From Clostridia bacterium (GTDB lineage Bacteria; Bacillota; Clostridia; Oscillospirales; Ruminococcaceae), in assembly GCA_009929695.1 (NCBI GenBank), contig RZZW01000021.1:1-57121 (forward strand): a stretch of 57,121 bases of DNA, given 5' to 3'. Of this stretch, positions 1 to 9,396 are shown in pieces (within the stretch, counting starts at the first letter, position 1; each line of letters starts with the position of its first letter). Position numbers and translations under genes: made by a program. The notes beneath the pieces are model-generated. The model searched no databases. It was not told the origin of the DNA and worked only from the letters and a program-made list of their open reading frames with translations.

Positions 1-149
1 GCCTTTGCTGTTTAGTCTCGCAACTTAACTGTACAACAGGTTCTTCCTATTCGCTATTCTTTTTTTGCTTATCTGTAACACATCTATGGTAAACCTACAG
101 AACACACCGCCATTTTTCTTTCTTCTATCTTCTTTTTTATTTTGATATG

Positions 150-158
150 TGGTATAAT
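150..158 (+). promoter_or_regulatory. Extended -10 promoter of murD
   Basis: A perfect TATAAT at 153-158 is preceded by TGG (150-152), giving an extended -10 box. No convincing -35 lies 17 bp upstream, where the sequence is a T/C-rich run. Transcription would start near 165, leaving a leader of only about 20 nt before the murD start. Bases 1-149 show no gene. Confidence 0.6.
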
Positions 159-186
159 ATAATCAACTATGCAAAGAGGTGTAATG

Positions 187-1593
187 ATGACTGATAAGAT
201 AAAAGAATTTTTTGACGGTCTTAATGGAAAGCGCGTGGCGTTTATTGGCACTGGGGTCACTAACCAGTCATGTATTGAGCTGTTTTCAAAATACGGTGCG
301 GATATCACTTTGTGTGATAAAAAGAGCAGCGTTGAGGATTTTGGAAAGTATACGGACGCGCTCAAAAGACTCAACATAAAAATGTCGCTGGGCGAAAATT
401 ATCTTGATGGGCTTAAAGACAAGGACATGATAATGCGCACGCCGGGCTTTGAATATTTTACGCCGCAATTGCAGGCGGCAAAGGCGGCGGGGGCTGATGT
501 CACAAGCGAAATGGAGCTTTTCTTTGAGCTTTGTCCGTGCAAAATTTTCGCTGTGACAGGCTCTGACGGCAAAACCACCACCACAACCCTAATCTCCGAA
601 ATGCTAAAAGCTGCGGGCAAAATAGTGCACCTCGGCGGCAATTTGGGGCGTGCGCTTTTGCCGATTATTGACATAATAAATGATAACGATATAGCTGTCG
701 TCGAGCTTTCAAGCTTTCAGCTTATAAGTATGCACACCTCGCCCGACGTCGCTGTTGTCACAAACGTCACGCCGAACCACCTCGACCACCACAAGGATAT
801 GCAGGAGTACATCGACGCAAAGCGCAATATTCTCTTGTATCAAAAGGCTGGTTCACGTGCTGTGCTCGGATACGAAAACGAAATCACGCGCGCTATGCAA
901 AGCGACGTAAAGGGCAGCTTTACATGGTTTACGCGCTTTTCAAAGGTCGATAACGGAGGCTTTTTGCGAGACGACGGTATGCTGTGCATGGCGGAAAATG
1001 GCGTTGTCACACCTATCATAAATAAAAGCGAAATGGGGCTTCGCGGAGAACATAACATTGAAAATTTGCTCGCTGCAATATGCACCGTTTGGGGCGAAGC
1101 GCCGATTGAAGCTATGCAGGCAGTTGCCAAAAACTTCAAGGGCGTCGAGCATCGCATCGAGCCTGTGCGCACGCTTGACGGCGTTCAATGGTTCAACGAT
1201 TCAATAGCGTCAAGCCCAACGCGCGTCATCGCGGGGCTTCGCGCGTTTGACCAAAAGCTCATAATCATAGCCGGCGGCAGCGACAAGGGCATAAGCTTTG
1301 CGCCGATGGTAAAGGATTTGCTCACTCACGTAAAAATAATTATTTTAACAGGCGCAACAGCGCAAAAAATCGAGGACGCAATACGCGCCGACGAATCTTT
1401 TGCGCAAAGCGGGCTTAAAATTATGCGCGCCGACGACATGAAGCAGGCCGTCGATATGGCGCACGCCGAGGCAAAGGCAGGGGACATCGTCTCGCTGTCG
1501 CCCGCGTGCGCGTCGTTTGACAGCTACCCAAATTTCGAGGTGCGCGGCAACCACTACAAGCAGCTTGTGAACGCGCTAAAGGCAAAGGCATGA
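187..1593 (+). CDS. murD: UDP-N-acetylmuramoyl-L-alanine:D-glutamate ligase MurD
   Basis: MurD adds D-glutamate to UDP-MurNAc-L-Ala with ATP in the cytoplasmic stage of peptidoglycan synthesis. The protein has the three Mur-ligase domains: an N-terminal Rossmann part (GTGVTNQS), the central ATPase with P-loop GSDGKTTTTT near residue 125 and NHLDHH further on, and a C-terminal domain with NDSIASSPTR, GGSDKG and SPACASFD. At about 469 residues it has the usual family length. The frame opens at 169, but AGAGGTG at 175-181 lies inside that extension and sits 5 nt before ATG 187, so 187 (or 184) is the probable start. The stop overlaps the next gene's ATG by 4 bp (ATGA), so the two are translationally coupled. 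Confidence 0.95.
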   Translation: MTDKIKEFFDGLNGKRVAFIGTGVTNQSCIELFSKYGADITLCDKKSSVEDFGKYTDALKRLNIKMSLGENYLDGLKDKDMIMRTPGFEYFTPQLQAAKAAGADVTSEMELFFELCPCKIFAVTGSDGKTTTTTLISEMLKAAGKIVHLGGNLGRALLPIIDIINDNDIAVVELSSFQLISMHTSPDVAVVTNVTPNHLDHHKDMQEYIDAKRNILLYQKAGSRAVLGYENEITRAMQSDVKGSFTWFTRFSKVDNGGFLRDDGMLCMAENGVVTPIINKSEMGLRGEHNIENLLAAICTVWGEAPIEAMQAVAKNFKGVEHRIEPVRTLDGVQWFNDSIASSPTRVIAGLRAFDQKLIIIAGGSDKGISFAPMVKDLLTHVKIIILTGATAQKIEDAIRADESFAQSGLKIMRADDMKQAVDMAHAEAKAGDIVSLSPACASFDSYPNFEVRGNHYKQLVNALKAKA

Positions 1594-2291
1594 TAAAAAA
1601 GCTTGAGGCGTGCGATGCGCTGCGGTTTGTAAAATGTCTCGGCAGCTCATGCACCGCAATGCGCATAAAAACCGCCTACGCGTGCTACGGCTTGTCGTCG
1701 CCAATGTGCGGGTTTTATCTTGTCGATAACAGCGCCGCGCTCGCCGTCATGGGCAAAAGCGTGCTGCACTGCGGGGATAAAATTGCGGATATCGACGAGC
1801 TGACGGCGTTTCTTGAAGCCATCGGCGCACAGTCGTTCATCAGCGAAAATATGCTTTTGCAGACATGGACACCCGCGCCGCGCCTTTTAATGAGGTGCAC
1901 AAAGGCGATGCCGCGCATTGAAAATATCGAAATAGACGAAAACCCCGACTTGTGGGCGCTCTCAAAAACAGTTGAGGGCGTTGACACGGACGAGTGGTAT
2001 TCAGACGCCTGCACACGCAAAAATAAAACACACGCTGCCGTGCGTGCGGTAAAGCAAAACGGCGAATATGTAGCGCTTGTCTATGCGCAGTGCATTGCAC
2101 CTGACGGAATTTACCTCACAAGCGTGCAAACGCTCCCCAAACACCGCAAAAAAGGCTATGCAAAGGCTCTTTTATCAAGCTTTTGCAATGGCGAAACAGT
2201 GTATCTCATCTGCAAGCCCGAAATGCGTCATTTTTATGAAAAATGCGGCTTTTCGCTTGCGATACCAATATGTGAATATGTAAAAAATTAA
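1590..2291 (+). CDS. GNAT-family N-acetyltransferase
   Basis: A 233-residue protein whose C-terminal third carries the GNAT acetyl-CoA-binding pattern: a beta-strand segment (YLTSVQTLP) followed by HRKKGYAKALLSSF, matching the Q/R-x-x-G-x-A/G loop and following helix. The final part (FYEKCGF) is the typical end of the fold. The N-terminal 100 residues are not recognisable, and the substrate is unknown. The start ATG overlaps the murD stop by 4 bp, so the gene is co-translated with murD. The gap to the next gene is 17 bp and contains AAGAGGA, so all three are probably one transcript. Confidence 0.8.
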   Translation: MIKKLEACDALRFVKCLGSSCTAMRIKTAYACYGLSSPMCGFYLVDNSAALAVMGKSVLHCGDKIADIDELTAFLEAIGAQSFISENMLLQTWTPAPRLLMRCTKAMPRIENIEIDENPDLWALSKTVEGVDTDEWYSDACTRKNKTHAAVRAVKQNGEYVALVYAQCIAPDGIYLTSVQTLPKHRKKGYAKALLSSFCNGETVYLICKPEMRHFYEKCGFSLAIPICEYVKN

Positions 2292-2308
2292 GAGGAATAC
2301 GTTTTAAA

Positions 2309-3568
2309 ATGATAGAAGAATTTTACCAAATTTCAAAGGCGGCGCAGGACGCTGACGCAAAGGCGCTCGCGCTCTGCAAGGAGCAGTTTGAGAGCCTTGA
2401 AAAAATAAAAGAATACAATCAGCTCAAAATGCTGCGCGCGTTCACCGACAGTCGCGTCGGCGCAAATCACCTGCTCGGCACAACAGGCTACGGCTACGAC
2501 GACGAGGGTCGCGAGAAGCTTTCGGAGGTTTTCGCAAGGCTCACAGGCAGCGAGGCGGCGCTTTTTCGCCACAATTTCGCAAGCGGAACGCACACGCTCA
2601 CAGTCGCGCTTTTCGGCGTTTTGCGCCCAAATGACCTCATGCTCGCCGTCACAGGCCGCCCTTATGACACGCTCCAAAGCGTCATCGGCTTAACCTCAAA
2701 AAACGTCGGCAGCTTAATCGAATTTGGCGTAAAATATGACGAAATTGACCTTTTAGCAGACGGCACGCCTAACCTTGCCGAGATAGAAAAACGATGTAAA
2801 ACCGCCAAAATGTGCTACATTCAGCGCAGCCGCGGCTACGCCGCACGCCCCGCGCTTTCGCTTGAGCAAATAGCAGAAATAAGCAAAGCCGCCAAGCGCG
2901 CAAACCCCGATATCATAGTGATGGTCGACAACTGCTACGGCGAATTTACGCAGATAAAAGAGCCGACGCAGTGCGGCGCAGACCTAATGGCGGGCAGCCT
3001 TATCAAAAACCCGGGCGGCGGCATAGCGCCCACAGGCGGCTACATAGCGGGCAAAAAAGAGCTTGTCGAGCTGTGCGCCCACCGCCTCACAGCCCCCGGC
3101 ACAGGCGGCGAAATCGGCTGTACGCTCGACATTTTGCGCCAGCTTTATCTAGGGCTTTACTACGCGCCAGGTGTGACGTGCGAGGCGCTTAAAGCGAGCG
3201 TTTATGCAAGCTGTCTTTTTGAAATTCTCGGATATGAGGCAACGCCAAGCTATAAAGCCGAGCGAAACGACATCATAACAAGCGTCGAAACCGGCAGCCC
3301 AAAATGTATGGAAGCACTGTGCGCGGGCGTGCAGCAGGGCAGCCCGATAGACAGCTTCGCGTCGCCTGTGGCAGCCGATATGCCGGGCTACGACGACAAG
3401 GTCATCATGGCGGCGGGCGCGTTCACAATGGGCAGCAGCATCGAGCTTTCGGCTGACGGCCCTGTGCGCGAGCCGTATACAATATATATGCAGGGCGGCA
3501 TAAACTTCGCCGCCGCGCGCGCGGGAATACTTCTCGGCGCACAAAAAATGCTTAACATAAAGGAGTAA
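2309..3568 (+). CDS. YnbB-like PLP enzyme (methionine gamma-lyase / aluminium-resistance family)
   Basis: A fold-type I PLP enzyme of 419 residues in the family annotated as aluminium resistance protein or methionine gamma-lyase-like (Bacillus YnbB). Visible signatures are the N-terminal GTTGYGYDDEGR segment, the phosphate-binding region FRHNFASGTHTL, the aspartate of VMVDNCYGEF that contacts the pyridine ring, and the Schiff-base lysine in GSLIKNPGGGIAPTGGYIAG. It probably acts on a sulfur amino acid, but substrate specificity in this family is poorly established, so the function is a family assignment only. It lies 4 bp upstream of cysS, which agrees with a sulfur amino acid or cysteine link. 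Confidence 0.85.
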   Translation: MIEEFYQISKAAQDADAKALALCKEQFESLEKIKEYNQLKMLRAFTDSRVGANHLLGTTGYGYDDEGREKLSEVFARLTGSEAALFRHNFASGTHTLTVALFGVLRPNDLMLAVTGRPYDTLQSVIGLTSKNVGSLIEFGVKYDEIDLLADGTPNLAEIEKRCKTAKMCYIQRSRGYAARPALSLEQIAEISKAAKRANPDIIVMVDNCYGEFTQIKEPTQCGADLMAGSLIKNPGGGIAPTGGYIAGKKELVELCAHRLTAPGTGGEIGCTLDILRQLYLGLYYAPGVTCEALKASVYASCLFEILGYEATPSYKAERNDIITSVETGSPKCMEALCAGVQQGSPIDSFASPVAADMPGYDDKVIMAAGAFTMGSSIELSADGPVREPYTIYMQGGINFAAARAGILLGAQKMLNIKE

Positions 3569-3572
3569 AATA

Positions 3573-4970
3573 ATGCAGATATTTAACACCTTATCACGCA
3601 AAAAAGAAGAGCTGCGCCCTATAAAAGAGGGCGAATACCGCATTTACGTTTGCGGCCCGACGGTTTATAACTACATTCATATCGGCAACGCGCGCCCCGT
3701 CATCGTTTTCGACACGCTGCGCCGCTATCTTGAATATAAGGGAAACAAAGTGCTTTATGTGTCCAATATAACGGACATTGACGACAAGCTTATAAAGCGC
3801 GCCGCCGAGGAAAACACCGATATGCAGTCACTCGCGCGCAAATATGAGGCTGAATATTTCAAGGACACCGAGGGTCTTGGCGTTAAAAAAGCCACCGTGC
3901 ACCCGCGCGCAACTGAGCACATTGACGAAATCTTAAGCATTGTTAAGGACATAATAGACAAAGGTTACGGCTACGTCGCGCGCAACGGCGACGTGTATTT
4001 CCGCGCGAAAAAGTTTAAAGAGTACGGCAAGCTCTCGCACCTCGTTTTGGAGGATTTAGTGAGCGGAAACCGGAGTCTGCGCAGTGAAATGGACGCTGAT
4101 TTGAAAGAGGATTCAGCCGATTTTGCGGTGTGGAAATCAGCCAAAGCGGGCGAGCCGTACTGGGAAAGCCCCTACGGAAACGGCCGCCCCGGCTGGCACA
4201 TCGAGTGCAGCGCAATGGCGCGCAAGCACCTCGGCAAAACAATCGACATTCACGCCGGCGGCGAGGATTTAATTTTCCCGCACCACGAAAACGAAATTGC
4301 GCAAAGCGAGTGCGCCAACGGCTGCACATTTGCGAATTACTGGATGCACAACGCGTTTTTGAACGTCGACAACCAAAAAATGAGCAAAAGCAAAAATAAT
4401 TTCTTCACCGTGCGCGAGCTCGCCGAGCACTACGGCTACGAGCCAATCCGCTATTTTATGCTGAGCGGACACTATCGCAGCCCGATAAATTACACCGCCG
4501 AGCTTATCGAAAGCTGCAAATCGGCGCTCGAAAGGCTCTACACCTGCCGCGACAACCTCGATTTTGCCATCGAAAACGCAAGCGGAGCGGACACCTCACT
4601 GCTCGACGACGCAAAAAAAGCAAAGGAAAAATTCTGCGCCGCAATGGACGACGATTTGAACACCGTCGAAGCTCTCGCCGCGATATTTGACTACGTGCGC
4701 GAAATAAACACAAAGGCGCAGAGCAGCAGCAAAGAAACCCTAGTCGCTGCCGCCAAAATGTTCGACGAATTGACAGGCGTTTTGAACATAGTAAGCAGCC
4801 GCAAAAAAGACGAAATCCCCGCCGAGGTAACAGATTTAGTGGCGCAGCGCGCCGAAGCCAAAAAAGCCAAAAACTGGGCACTCGCCGACGAAATCCGCAA
4901 TAAAATCACAGAGCTGGGCTACACAGTAGAGGACACAACGCAAGGGGCAAAAGTAAGCAAAAATAAATGA
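3573..4970 (+). CDS. cysS: Cysteine--tRNA ligase
   Basis: Class I aminoacyl-tRNA synthetase of 465 residues that charges tRNA-Cys. The HIGH motif appears as HIGN at residues 36-39, just after the zinc ligand Cys27 (YVCGPTVYN). The other zinc ligands lie in GWHIECSAMA and in the HHENE segment of GGEDLIFPHHENE. The second signature is KMSKSKNN. The C-terminal DALR-type helical domain is complete and the length matches bacterial CysRS. The start is supported by AGGAG at 3561-3565, 7 nt upstream of the ATG. The gene closes the murD-cysS run; the next gene has its own promoter. Confidence 0.96.
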   Translation: MQIFNTLSRKKEELRPIKEGEYRIYVCGPTVYNYIHIGNARPVIVFDTLRRYLEYKGNKVLYVSNITDIDDKLIKRAAEENTDMQSLARKYEAEYFKDTEGLGVKKATVHPRATEHIDEILSIVKDIIDKGYGYVARNGDVYFRAKKFKEYGKLSHLVLEDLVSGNRSLRSEMDADLKEDSADFAVWKSAKAGEPYWESPYGNGRPGWHIECSAMARKHLGKTIDIHAGGEDLIFPHHENEIAQSECANGCTFANYWMHNAFLNVDNQKMSKSKNNFFTVRELAEHYGYEPIRYFMLSGHYRSPINYTAELIESCKSALERLYTCRDNLDFAIENASGADTSLLDDAKKAKEKFCAAMDDDLNTVEALAAIFDYVREINTKAQSSSKETLVAAAKMFDELTGVLNIVSSRKKDEIPAEVTDLVAQRAEAKKAKNWALADEIRNKITELGYTVEDTTQGAKVSKNK

Positions 4971-4979
4971 AAATTAAAT

Positions 4980-5053
4980 CGTAGGGCACGCATTGTATGC
5001 GTGCCGGTAGGTTTGCTCAAAGCTTTTAGGAACGCATAAAATGCGTTCCCTAC
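4980..5053. repeat. GTAGGG...CCCTAC palindromic element
   Basis: A two-part palindrome: GTAGGGCACGCAT with its own short dyad (ACGCAT...ATGCGT), a roughly 25-nt middle, then GGAACGCAT...ATGCGTTCCCTAC. The outer GTAGGG/CCCTAC ends recur in every larger gap of the first 17 kb. It lies between cysS and the gmd promoter. It could form a hairpin in RNA but lacks a following T-run, so a plain terminator is not the best reading; a mobile REP/MITE-like element is more likely. Confidence 0.7.
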
Positions 5054-5082
5054 ACAATCATTAAAAGTACCGCTAGCGCTCC

Positions 5083-5111
5083 TTTACAATCTCCACAAAA
5101 TGTGGTATATT
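5083..5111 (+). promoter_or_regulatory. Sigma-A promoter of the gmd operon
   Basis: TTTACA (5083-5088, five of six matches to the -35 consensus), a 17-bp spacer, and TATATT (5106-5111) preceded by TGG, which makes an extended -10. Transcription would begin near 5118, about 40 nt before the gmd start, and should cover gmd, rmd, the glycosyltransferase and the phosphohexomutase, which overlap or nearly abut. Confidence 0.7.
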
Positions 5112-5158
5112 TAAATGAATTAAAGCATGAAAACTAACGACCTTTGGAGGGTATTGAT

Positions 5159-6181
5159 ATGGCTAAAAATGCAATTATTACGGGTATAACAGGTCAGGAC
5201 GGCAGCTATCTTGCCGAGCTTTTGCTTGAAAAGGGCTATGAGGTTTACGGGCTTATGCGCCGCAAATCTACGCTCGATTATGGCAACATCAAGCATCTTG
5301 TTGGCGCAGAGCACCTGCACCTCATCTATGCCGACATGACAGACCTCGTTTCGCTTGTAAACGCAATGCGCATAAGCGACGCTGACGAGGTGTACAACCT
5401 TGCCGCGCAAAGCTTCGTCGGCACAAGCTGGGAGCAGCCTATCGCCACAGCCGAAATCGACGCTGTCGGCGTCACAAATATGCTTGAGGCCATCAAGCTT
5501 GTCAAGCCGTCATGCCGCTTTTATCAGGCGTCCACCTCCGAAATGTTCGGCAAGGTGCAGGAAATTCCGCAAAAGGAAACAACTCCGTTCTACCCGCGCA
5601 GCCCGTACGGCGTCGCGAAGGTGTACGGTCACTGGATAACGAAAAACTACCGCGAGAGCTACGACATGTTCGCGTGCAGTGGTATACTTTTCAATCACGA
5701 GTCAGAGCGCCGTGGGCTTGAGTTCGTCACGCGCAAAATCACCGACGCTGCCGCACGCATCGCGCAGGGCAAGCAGGACGTTTTGGAGCTTGGCAGCATG
5801 GACGCAAAGCGCGACTGGGGTCACAGCAAGGACTATGTAAACGCAATGTGGCTTATGCTTCAGCAGGACAAGCCCGACGATTACGTCGTCGCAACAGGCG
5901 AAACACGCACGGTGCGCGAGTTTGTAAACGCCGCATTTGCCGCCGACGGCATGCAGCTTGAATGGCACGGCACAGGCGTTGACGAGTATGCCGTAAACAC
6001 CGCAAACGGCAAAACGGTCGTCACCGTAAATCCGAAATTCTTCCGCCCCGCTGAGGTCGAGCTGCTTATAGGCGACCCGACAAAGGCTGAAACAAAGCTT
6101 GGCTGGAAGCGCGAAATCGACTTTAACGAGCTTGTCTCGCGCATGGCAAAGCACGATATGGAGCTTGTCTCTCATGAATAA
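5159..6181 (+). CDS. gmd: GDP-mannose 4,6-dehydratase
   Basis: Extended SDR enzyme (340 residues) converting GDP-D-mannose to GDP-4-keto-6-deoxy-D-mannose. The NAD(P) site is GITGQDGSYLAELL at the N-terminus; family-typical LMRRKST follows; the catalytic Ser/Thr is in STSEMFG and the Tyr/Lys pair in YGVAKVYGH. The reading frame opens at a TTG at 5144, but GGAGGG (5146-5151) sits inside that extension and 7 nt before ATG 5159, so 5159 is the start. It is a little shorter than E. coli Gmd. The stop overlaps the start of the next gene by 8 bp, and that reductase uses its product. Confidence 0.93.
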   Translation: MAKNAIITGITGQDGSYLAELLLEKGYEVYGLMRRKSTLDYGNIKHLVGAEHLHLIYADMTDLVSLVNAMRISDADEVYNLAAQSFVGTSWEQPIATAEIDAVGVTNMLEAIKLVKPSCRFYQASTSEMFGKVQEIPQKETTPFYPRSPYGVAKVYGHWITKNYRESYDMFACSGILFNHESERRGLEFVTRKITDAAARIAQGKQDVLELGSMDAKRDWGHSKDYVNAMWLMLQQDKPDDYVVATGETRTVREFVNAAFAADGMQLEWHGTGVDEYAVNTANGKTVVTVNPKFFRPAEVELLIGDPTKAETKLGWKREIDFNELVSRMAKHDMELVSHE

Positions 6182-7139
6182 TTCCGCTTTAAAACAAGGC
6201 ACGCGCGCGCTTATAATCGGCGCGGCGGGCTTTGTCGGCGGCTACCTCGCAGACCATTTGACAAACACTTGCAAATGGTCTGTTTGTGTTACAAAAATGC
6301 CGCACGAAGCGCTAGACATACAAAATGTGACGGTGCGCGACCTCGACATTCTTGACAAAAACCAGATATCCGCGCTTTTAGACGCTGAAAAGCCCGACGT
6401 GATTTTTCACCTTGCGGCGCAGAGCAGCGTCGGTTTGTCGTGGAAAAACCCGCAGCTGACCGCCGATGTCAACATAAAAGGTACGTTAAACGTCCTTGAT
6501 GCAATCCGCGACAGCAAGCTTGCAACGCGCCTTATTTTAATAGGCAGCGGCGAGGAGTACGGCGTTGTGCAGCCCGATGAAATACCCGTCAAGGAGACAA
6601 CGCAAACGCGCCCCGCAAATATTTACGCCGTCACCAAAAACACTCAAAACGCGTTCGGCAAGCTGTACGCAAAGGCGTACGGAATGCACATAATCTCAAC
6701 GCGCAGCTTTAATCATATCGGCCCAAACCAAGCGCCGCTTTTCGTTGTGGCTGATTTTTGCAAGCAGGTTGCGGAGATTGAAAAAGGCCTGCGAGAGCCG
6801 GTTATTCGCGTTGGAAATTTGTCCGCAAAGCGCGATTTTACCGACGTGCGCGACGTTGTGCGAGCGTATTCGCTGCTTGCGCAAAAGGGCGAGGCGGGCG
6901 AGACATATAATGTAGGTCAGGGCAAAAGCTATGTGATACAGGGTATTCTCGACATGATTTTATCGCTCTCAAATAAAAAAATCACCGTCGAAATCGACCC
7001 TGCAAAGCTGCGACCTGTCGATGTGCCGGAGATACGAGCGGACATATCAAAGCTTGCCGCCGCCACGGGATGGAAGCCCGAGATAGCACTCGAAAACACA
7101 ATATCCGAAACACTTAATTACTGGCGAGGAAAAGTATAA
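6174..7139 (+). CDS. rmd: GDP-6-deoxy-D-lyxo-4-hexulose (GDP-4-keto-6-deoxy-mannose) reductase
   Basis: A second SDR enzyme, about 321 residues from ATG 6174. It has the NAD(P) motif GAAGFVGGYL, a catalytic Ser in GSGEEYG, YAVTK for Tyr/Lys, and RDFTDVRDVVRAY, the last being typical of the Rmd/GMER group. With Gmd it should give GDP-D-rhamnose. The alternative product GDP-6-deoxy-talose, or a GDP-L-fucose route, is less likely because no epimerase-reductase of the WcaG type is seen. An upstream ATG at 6099 lies inside gmd and is not used, since the SDR motif begins only after 6174. The start is coupled to the gmd stop. Confidence 0.8.
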   Translation: MNNSALKQGTRALIIGAAGFVGGYLADHLTNTCKWSVCVTKMPHEALDIQNVTVRDLDILDKNQISALLDAEKPDVIFHLAAQSSVGLSWKNPQLTADVNIKGTLNVLDAIRDSKLATRLILIGSGEEYGVVQPDEIPVKETTQTRPANIYAVTKNTQNAFGKLYAKAYGMHIISTRSFNHIGPNQAPLFVVADFCKQVAEIEKGLREPVIRVGNLSAKRDFTDVRDVVRAYSLLAQKGEAGETYNVGQGKSYVIQGILDMILSLSNKKITVEIDPAKLRPVDVPEIRADISKLAAATGWKPEIALENTISETLNYWRGKV

Positions 7140-7152
7140 GGGGTAGCGTTTA

Positions 7153-9396
7153 ATGTCAACTGTTCTATTTACTGTGGCAACAGCCGCAGAGCTGCCGTAT
7201 GCCGAGCATATGGTGAAAACAGCACAGCAGTGCTTTGCACAGCATAAAACCCTTGTCTACGTGCTCGATGCGCGCATGGGGGAGGAGCTTCCTGTCGTGG
7301 AGGGCGCTTTTGTCGAAAGCGCCTTTTCGCTTATGCCTAAAAGCTTTTTTGACGAGGCGTTTTTCTTTGATCAGGAAGAGCTTCGCATGCGCGTCGCGGT
7401 TGTCGCCGCGCACCGCCTTTGTAGCGCGGGCGACGAGTCAATTTACAGCGTCCCAAATGCGCAGTTTAGCGACATCTGCCGCCCGCCGATGCCAAGAAAT
7501 ACGCTGACGGGCATTTCAAGCGAGCCGGAGACAAGCACGCCGCAAAGCGCCGCGTGCCTTTCGACAATATATAAAATGTCAACAAGTGCGCTGCTTTTTG
7601 GCACCGGAAAAGGCATAGAAAGCTATCTTGACTGGTGCGAAAATAAAATGCACTGGATATTTTATCGCGCGTGCCTGCCGTATATGTGGGGCAATGTCGA
7701 CTCGAAGGACATCGCGGAAATGCAGCGCGATTTCATGCACGATTTTCCGCAATACGCCGCGCCGCTCGGCTGCTTTGCCGTGCGCAAAACGCTGCGCGAG
7801 CTAGGCTGTAAGCTTATAAAACACGACAAGCTGCCGTATGGCTTTTCAAGCTTTGACGACGGTTTGCCTGTGTTTGACCTTTTGCGCGATTATTACGGCA
7901 TAAATTACCGTCTGCGTCAGGCTTGTAATGGCGACCCGTTTGCAAATTCAGAGCTTTTTGCGCAAAAATCAGCCCTGACAGGCGACACACATCCTGTCCC
8001 TGTCCCGCCAATCGCCGCCGCGTTTTATTATAGGCGCAGCGACGTTTCAGGCGCGTTTCATGAGCCGTTTGGCAAGGACAGAGAGGCTTTCGTGCGTTGG
8101 TTTTTAAATTATGGCGCAAACGAAGCCAAAATTGACGAAAAATGGACAGCCGAGCTATCGCAAAAGCTGTCAACCTATACAGCTGAAAACACAGCCAACG
8201 ACATTTTATACCGCAGCCTTGCCTACCGCATTAAAAGGCGGCTCGGGCTTATTAAAATTGCGCCTAAAACCGAACAAAGCCTGCCCTTTGGCGTGAACCT
8301 CTGCGGCTTCATCAAGGGCGATTTCGGGCTTGGCGAGGCGACGCGCATACTTGCCGATATCCTCGAAGAGAGCGGCGTTCCGTTCACAATAGTCGATTTT
8401 CAAGGCGCGGCGGGGCACTCGTATGCAAACGAGCGCTGGAGCGAAAAAATAAGCAACGAGTTCACATACAATATAAACATCATGCTCACAAACGCCGACG
8501 GCTTGCCTGTATTTATGCAGACAGTCGCGCCCGAAACGATGAAAAATCGATATAACATAGGCTTTTGGTACTGGGAGCTGCCCGAATTTCCGCCTGAAAT
8601 GGCAAAATCGTTTGAATATATAGACGAGCTTTGGGTCGCGAGCGATTTTAATGCCGAGATTTTCCGCAAAATATCAAACGGCAAGCCTGTCACGGTCGTT
8701 CCGTGCTCAATATCCGCGACGGCTGATGAAGCGCTGACGCGCGAGGATTTCGGCGTGCCTAAGGATAAATTTGCGTTTTTGACAATGTACGACGTGCGCT
8801 CCTCGCAGGACAGAAAAAACCCGAAAGCCGCCGTAGAAGCCTTTGTTAAGGCGTTTGGCGACAGAGACGACGTTGTTTTGATGCTCAAATTAAACCTTTC
8901 GCATTATAGCGAGGAGGCCGAGGAAGTCGAGCGGCTCATCGACGGTCACGCAAATATAATGATGCTCGTCGGCAATTATTCGCGCGAGAAAATAAACGCG
9001 CTCGTGAGCCTGTGCGATGCATTTTTGTCGCTTCATCGCAGCGAGGGCTATGGTCTTGGCCCCGCCGAGGCAATGTATTTCGGCAAGCCCGCCGTGCTCA
9101 CAAACTGGAGCGGAAACACACAGTATATGACGCCCGATAACTGCTGCGGCGTCGATTACGAGATAGTCGAGATTGAAAAAGACTGGGGCCCGTACAAAAA
9201 AGGCTGGCACTGGGCGGAGCCGAGCACCGACGATGCCGCCGAAAAAATGTGCCGCTTAGTGGACGATAAAGAGTACTATAAACAGCTTTCGCAAAACGCG
9301 AAAAAGACGATACACGAGCGGTTTTCAGCAGAGGCAATCGGCGAGACGGCGCGTGCAAGGCTTATGGCGCTCAACTCACAGGAGGGTAAAAAATGA
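7153..9396 (+). CDS. Large two-part glycosyltransferase (GT4-type C-terminal half)
   Basis: A 747-residue cytoplasmic protein. The C-terminal half (from about residue 375) is a GT-B enzyme of the GT4 type: GDFGLGEATRIL opens the acceptor lobe, then FWYWELPEFP and the donor lobe with TMYDVRSSQDRKNP, and the nucleotide-sugar E-x7-E region in HRSEGYGLGPAEAMYFGKP. The first 130 residues (VLFTVATAAELPYAEHM, VYVLDARMGEE) resemble the start of a GT-A-like domain found fused to such transferases; the middle is not recognised. Position between rmd and a phosphohexomutase suggests transfer of D-rhamnose or mannose to a surface glycan. Acceptor and linkage cannot be read from the sequence. Confidence 0.75.
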   Translation: MSTVLFTVATAAELPYAEHMVKTAQQCFAQHKTLVYVLDARMGEELPVVEGAFVESAFSLMPKSFFDEAFFFDQEELRMRVAVVAAHRLCSAGDESIYSVPNAQFSDICRPPMPRNTLTGISSEPETSTPQSAACLSTIYKMSTSALLFGTGKGIESYLDWCENKMHWIFYRACLPYMWGNVDSKDIAEMQRDFMHDFPQYAAPLGCFAVRKTLRELGCKLIKHDKLPYGFSSFDDGLPVFDLLRDYYGINYRLRQACNGDPFANSELFAQKSALTGDTHPVPVPPIAAAFYYRRSDVSGAFHEPFGKDREAFVRWFLNYGANEAKIDEKWTAELSQKLSTYTAENTANDILYRSLAYRIKRRLGLIKIAPKTEQSLPFGVNLCGFIKGDFGLGEATRILADILEESGVPFTIVDFQGAAGHSYANERWSEKISNEFTYNINIMLTNADGLPVFMQTVAPETMKNRYNIGFWYWELPEFPPEMAKSFEYIDELWVASDFNAEIFRKISNGKPVTVVPCSISATADEALTREDFGVPKDKFAFLTMYDVRSSQDRKNPKAAVEAFVKAFGDRDDVVLMLKLNLSHYSEEAEEVERLIDGHANIMMLVGNYSREKINALVSLCDAFLSLHRSEGYGLGPAEAMYFGKPAVLTNWSGNTQYMTPDNCCGVDYEIVEIEKDWGPYKKGWHWAEPSTDDAAEKMCRLVDDKEYYKQLSQNAKKTIHERFSAEAIGETARARLMALNSQEGKK

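Noticed and set aside
5144-5158. TTG start for gmd
   Set aside because: The ribosome binding site GGAGGG lies downstream of that codon and fits ATG 5159 with 7-nt spacing; SDR homology also begins there.
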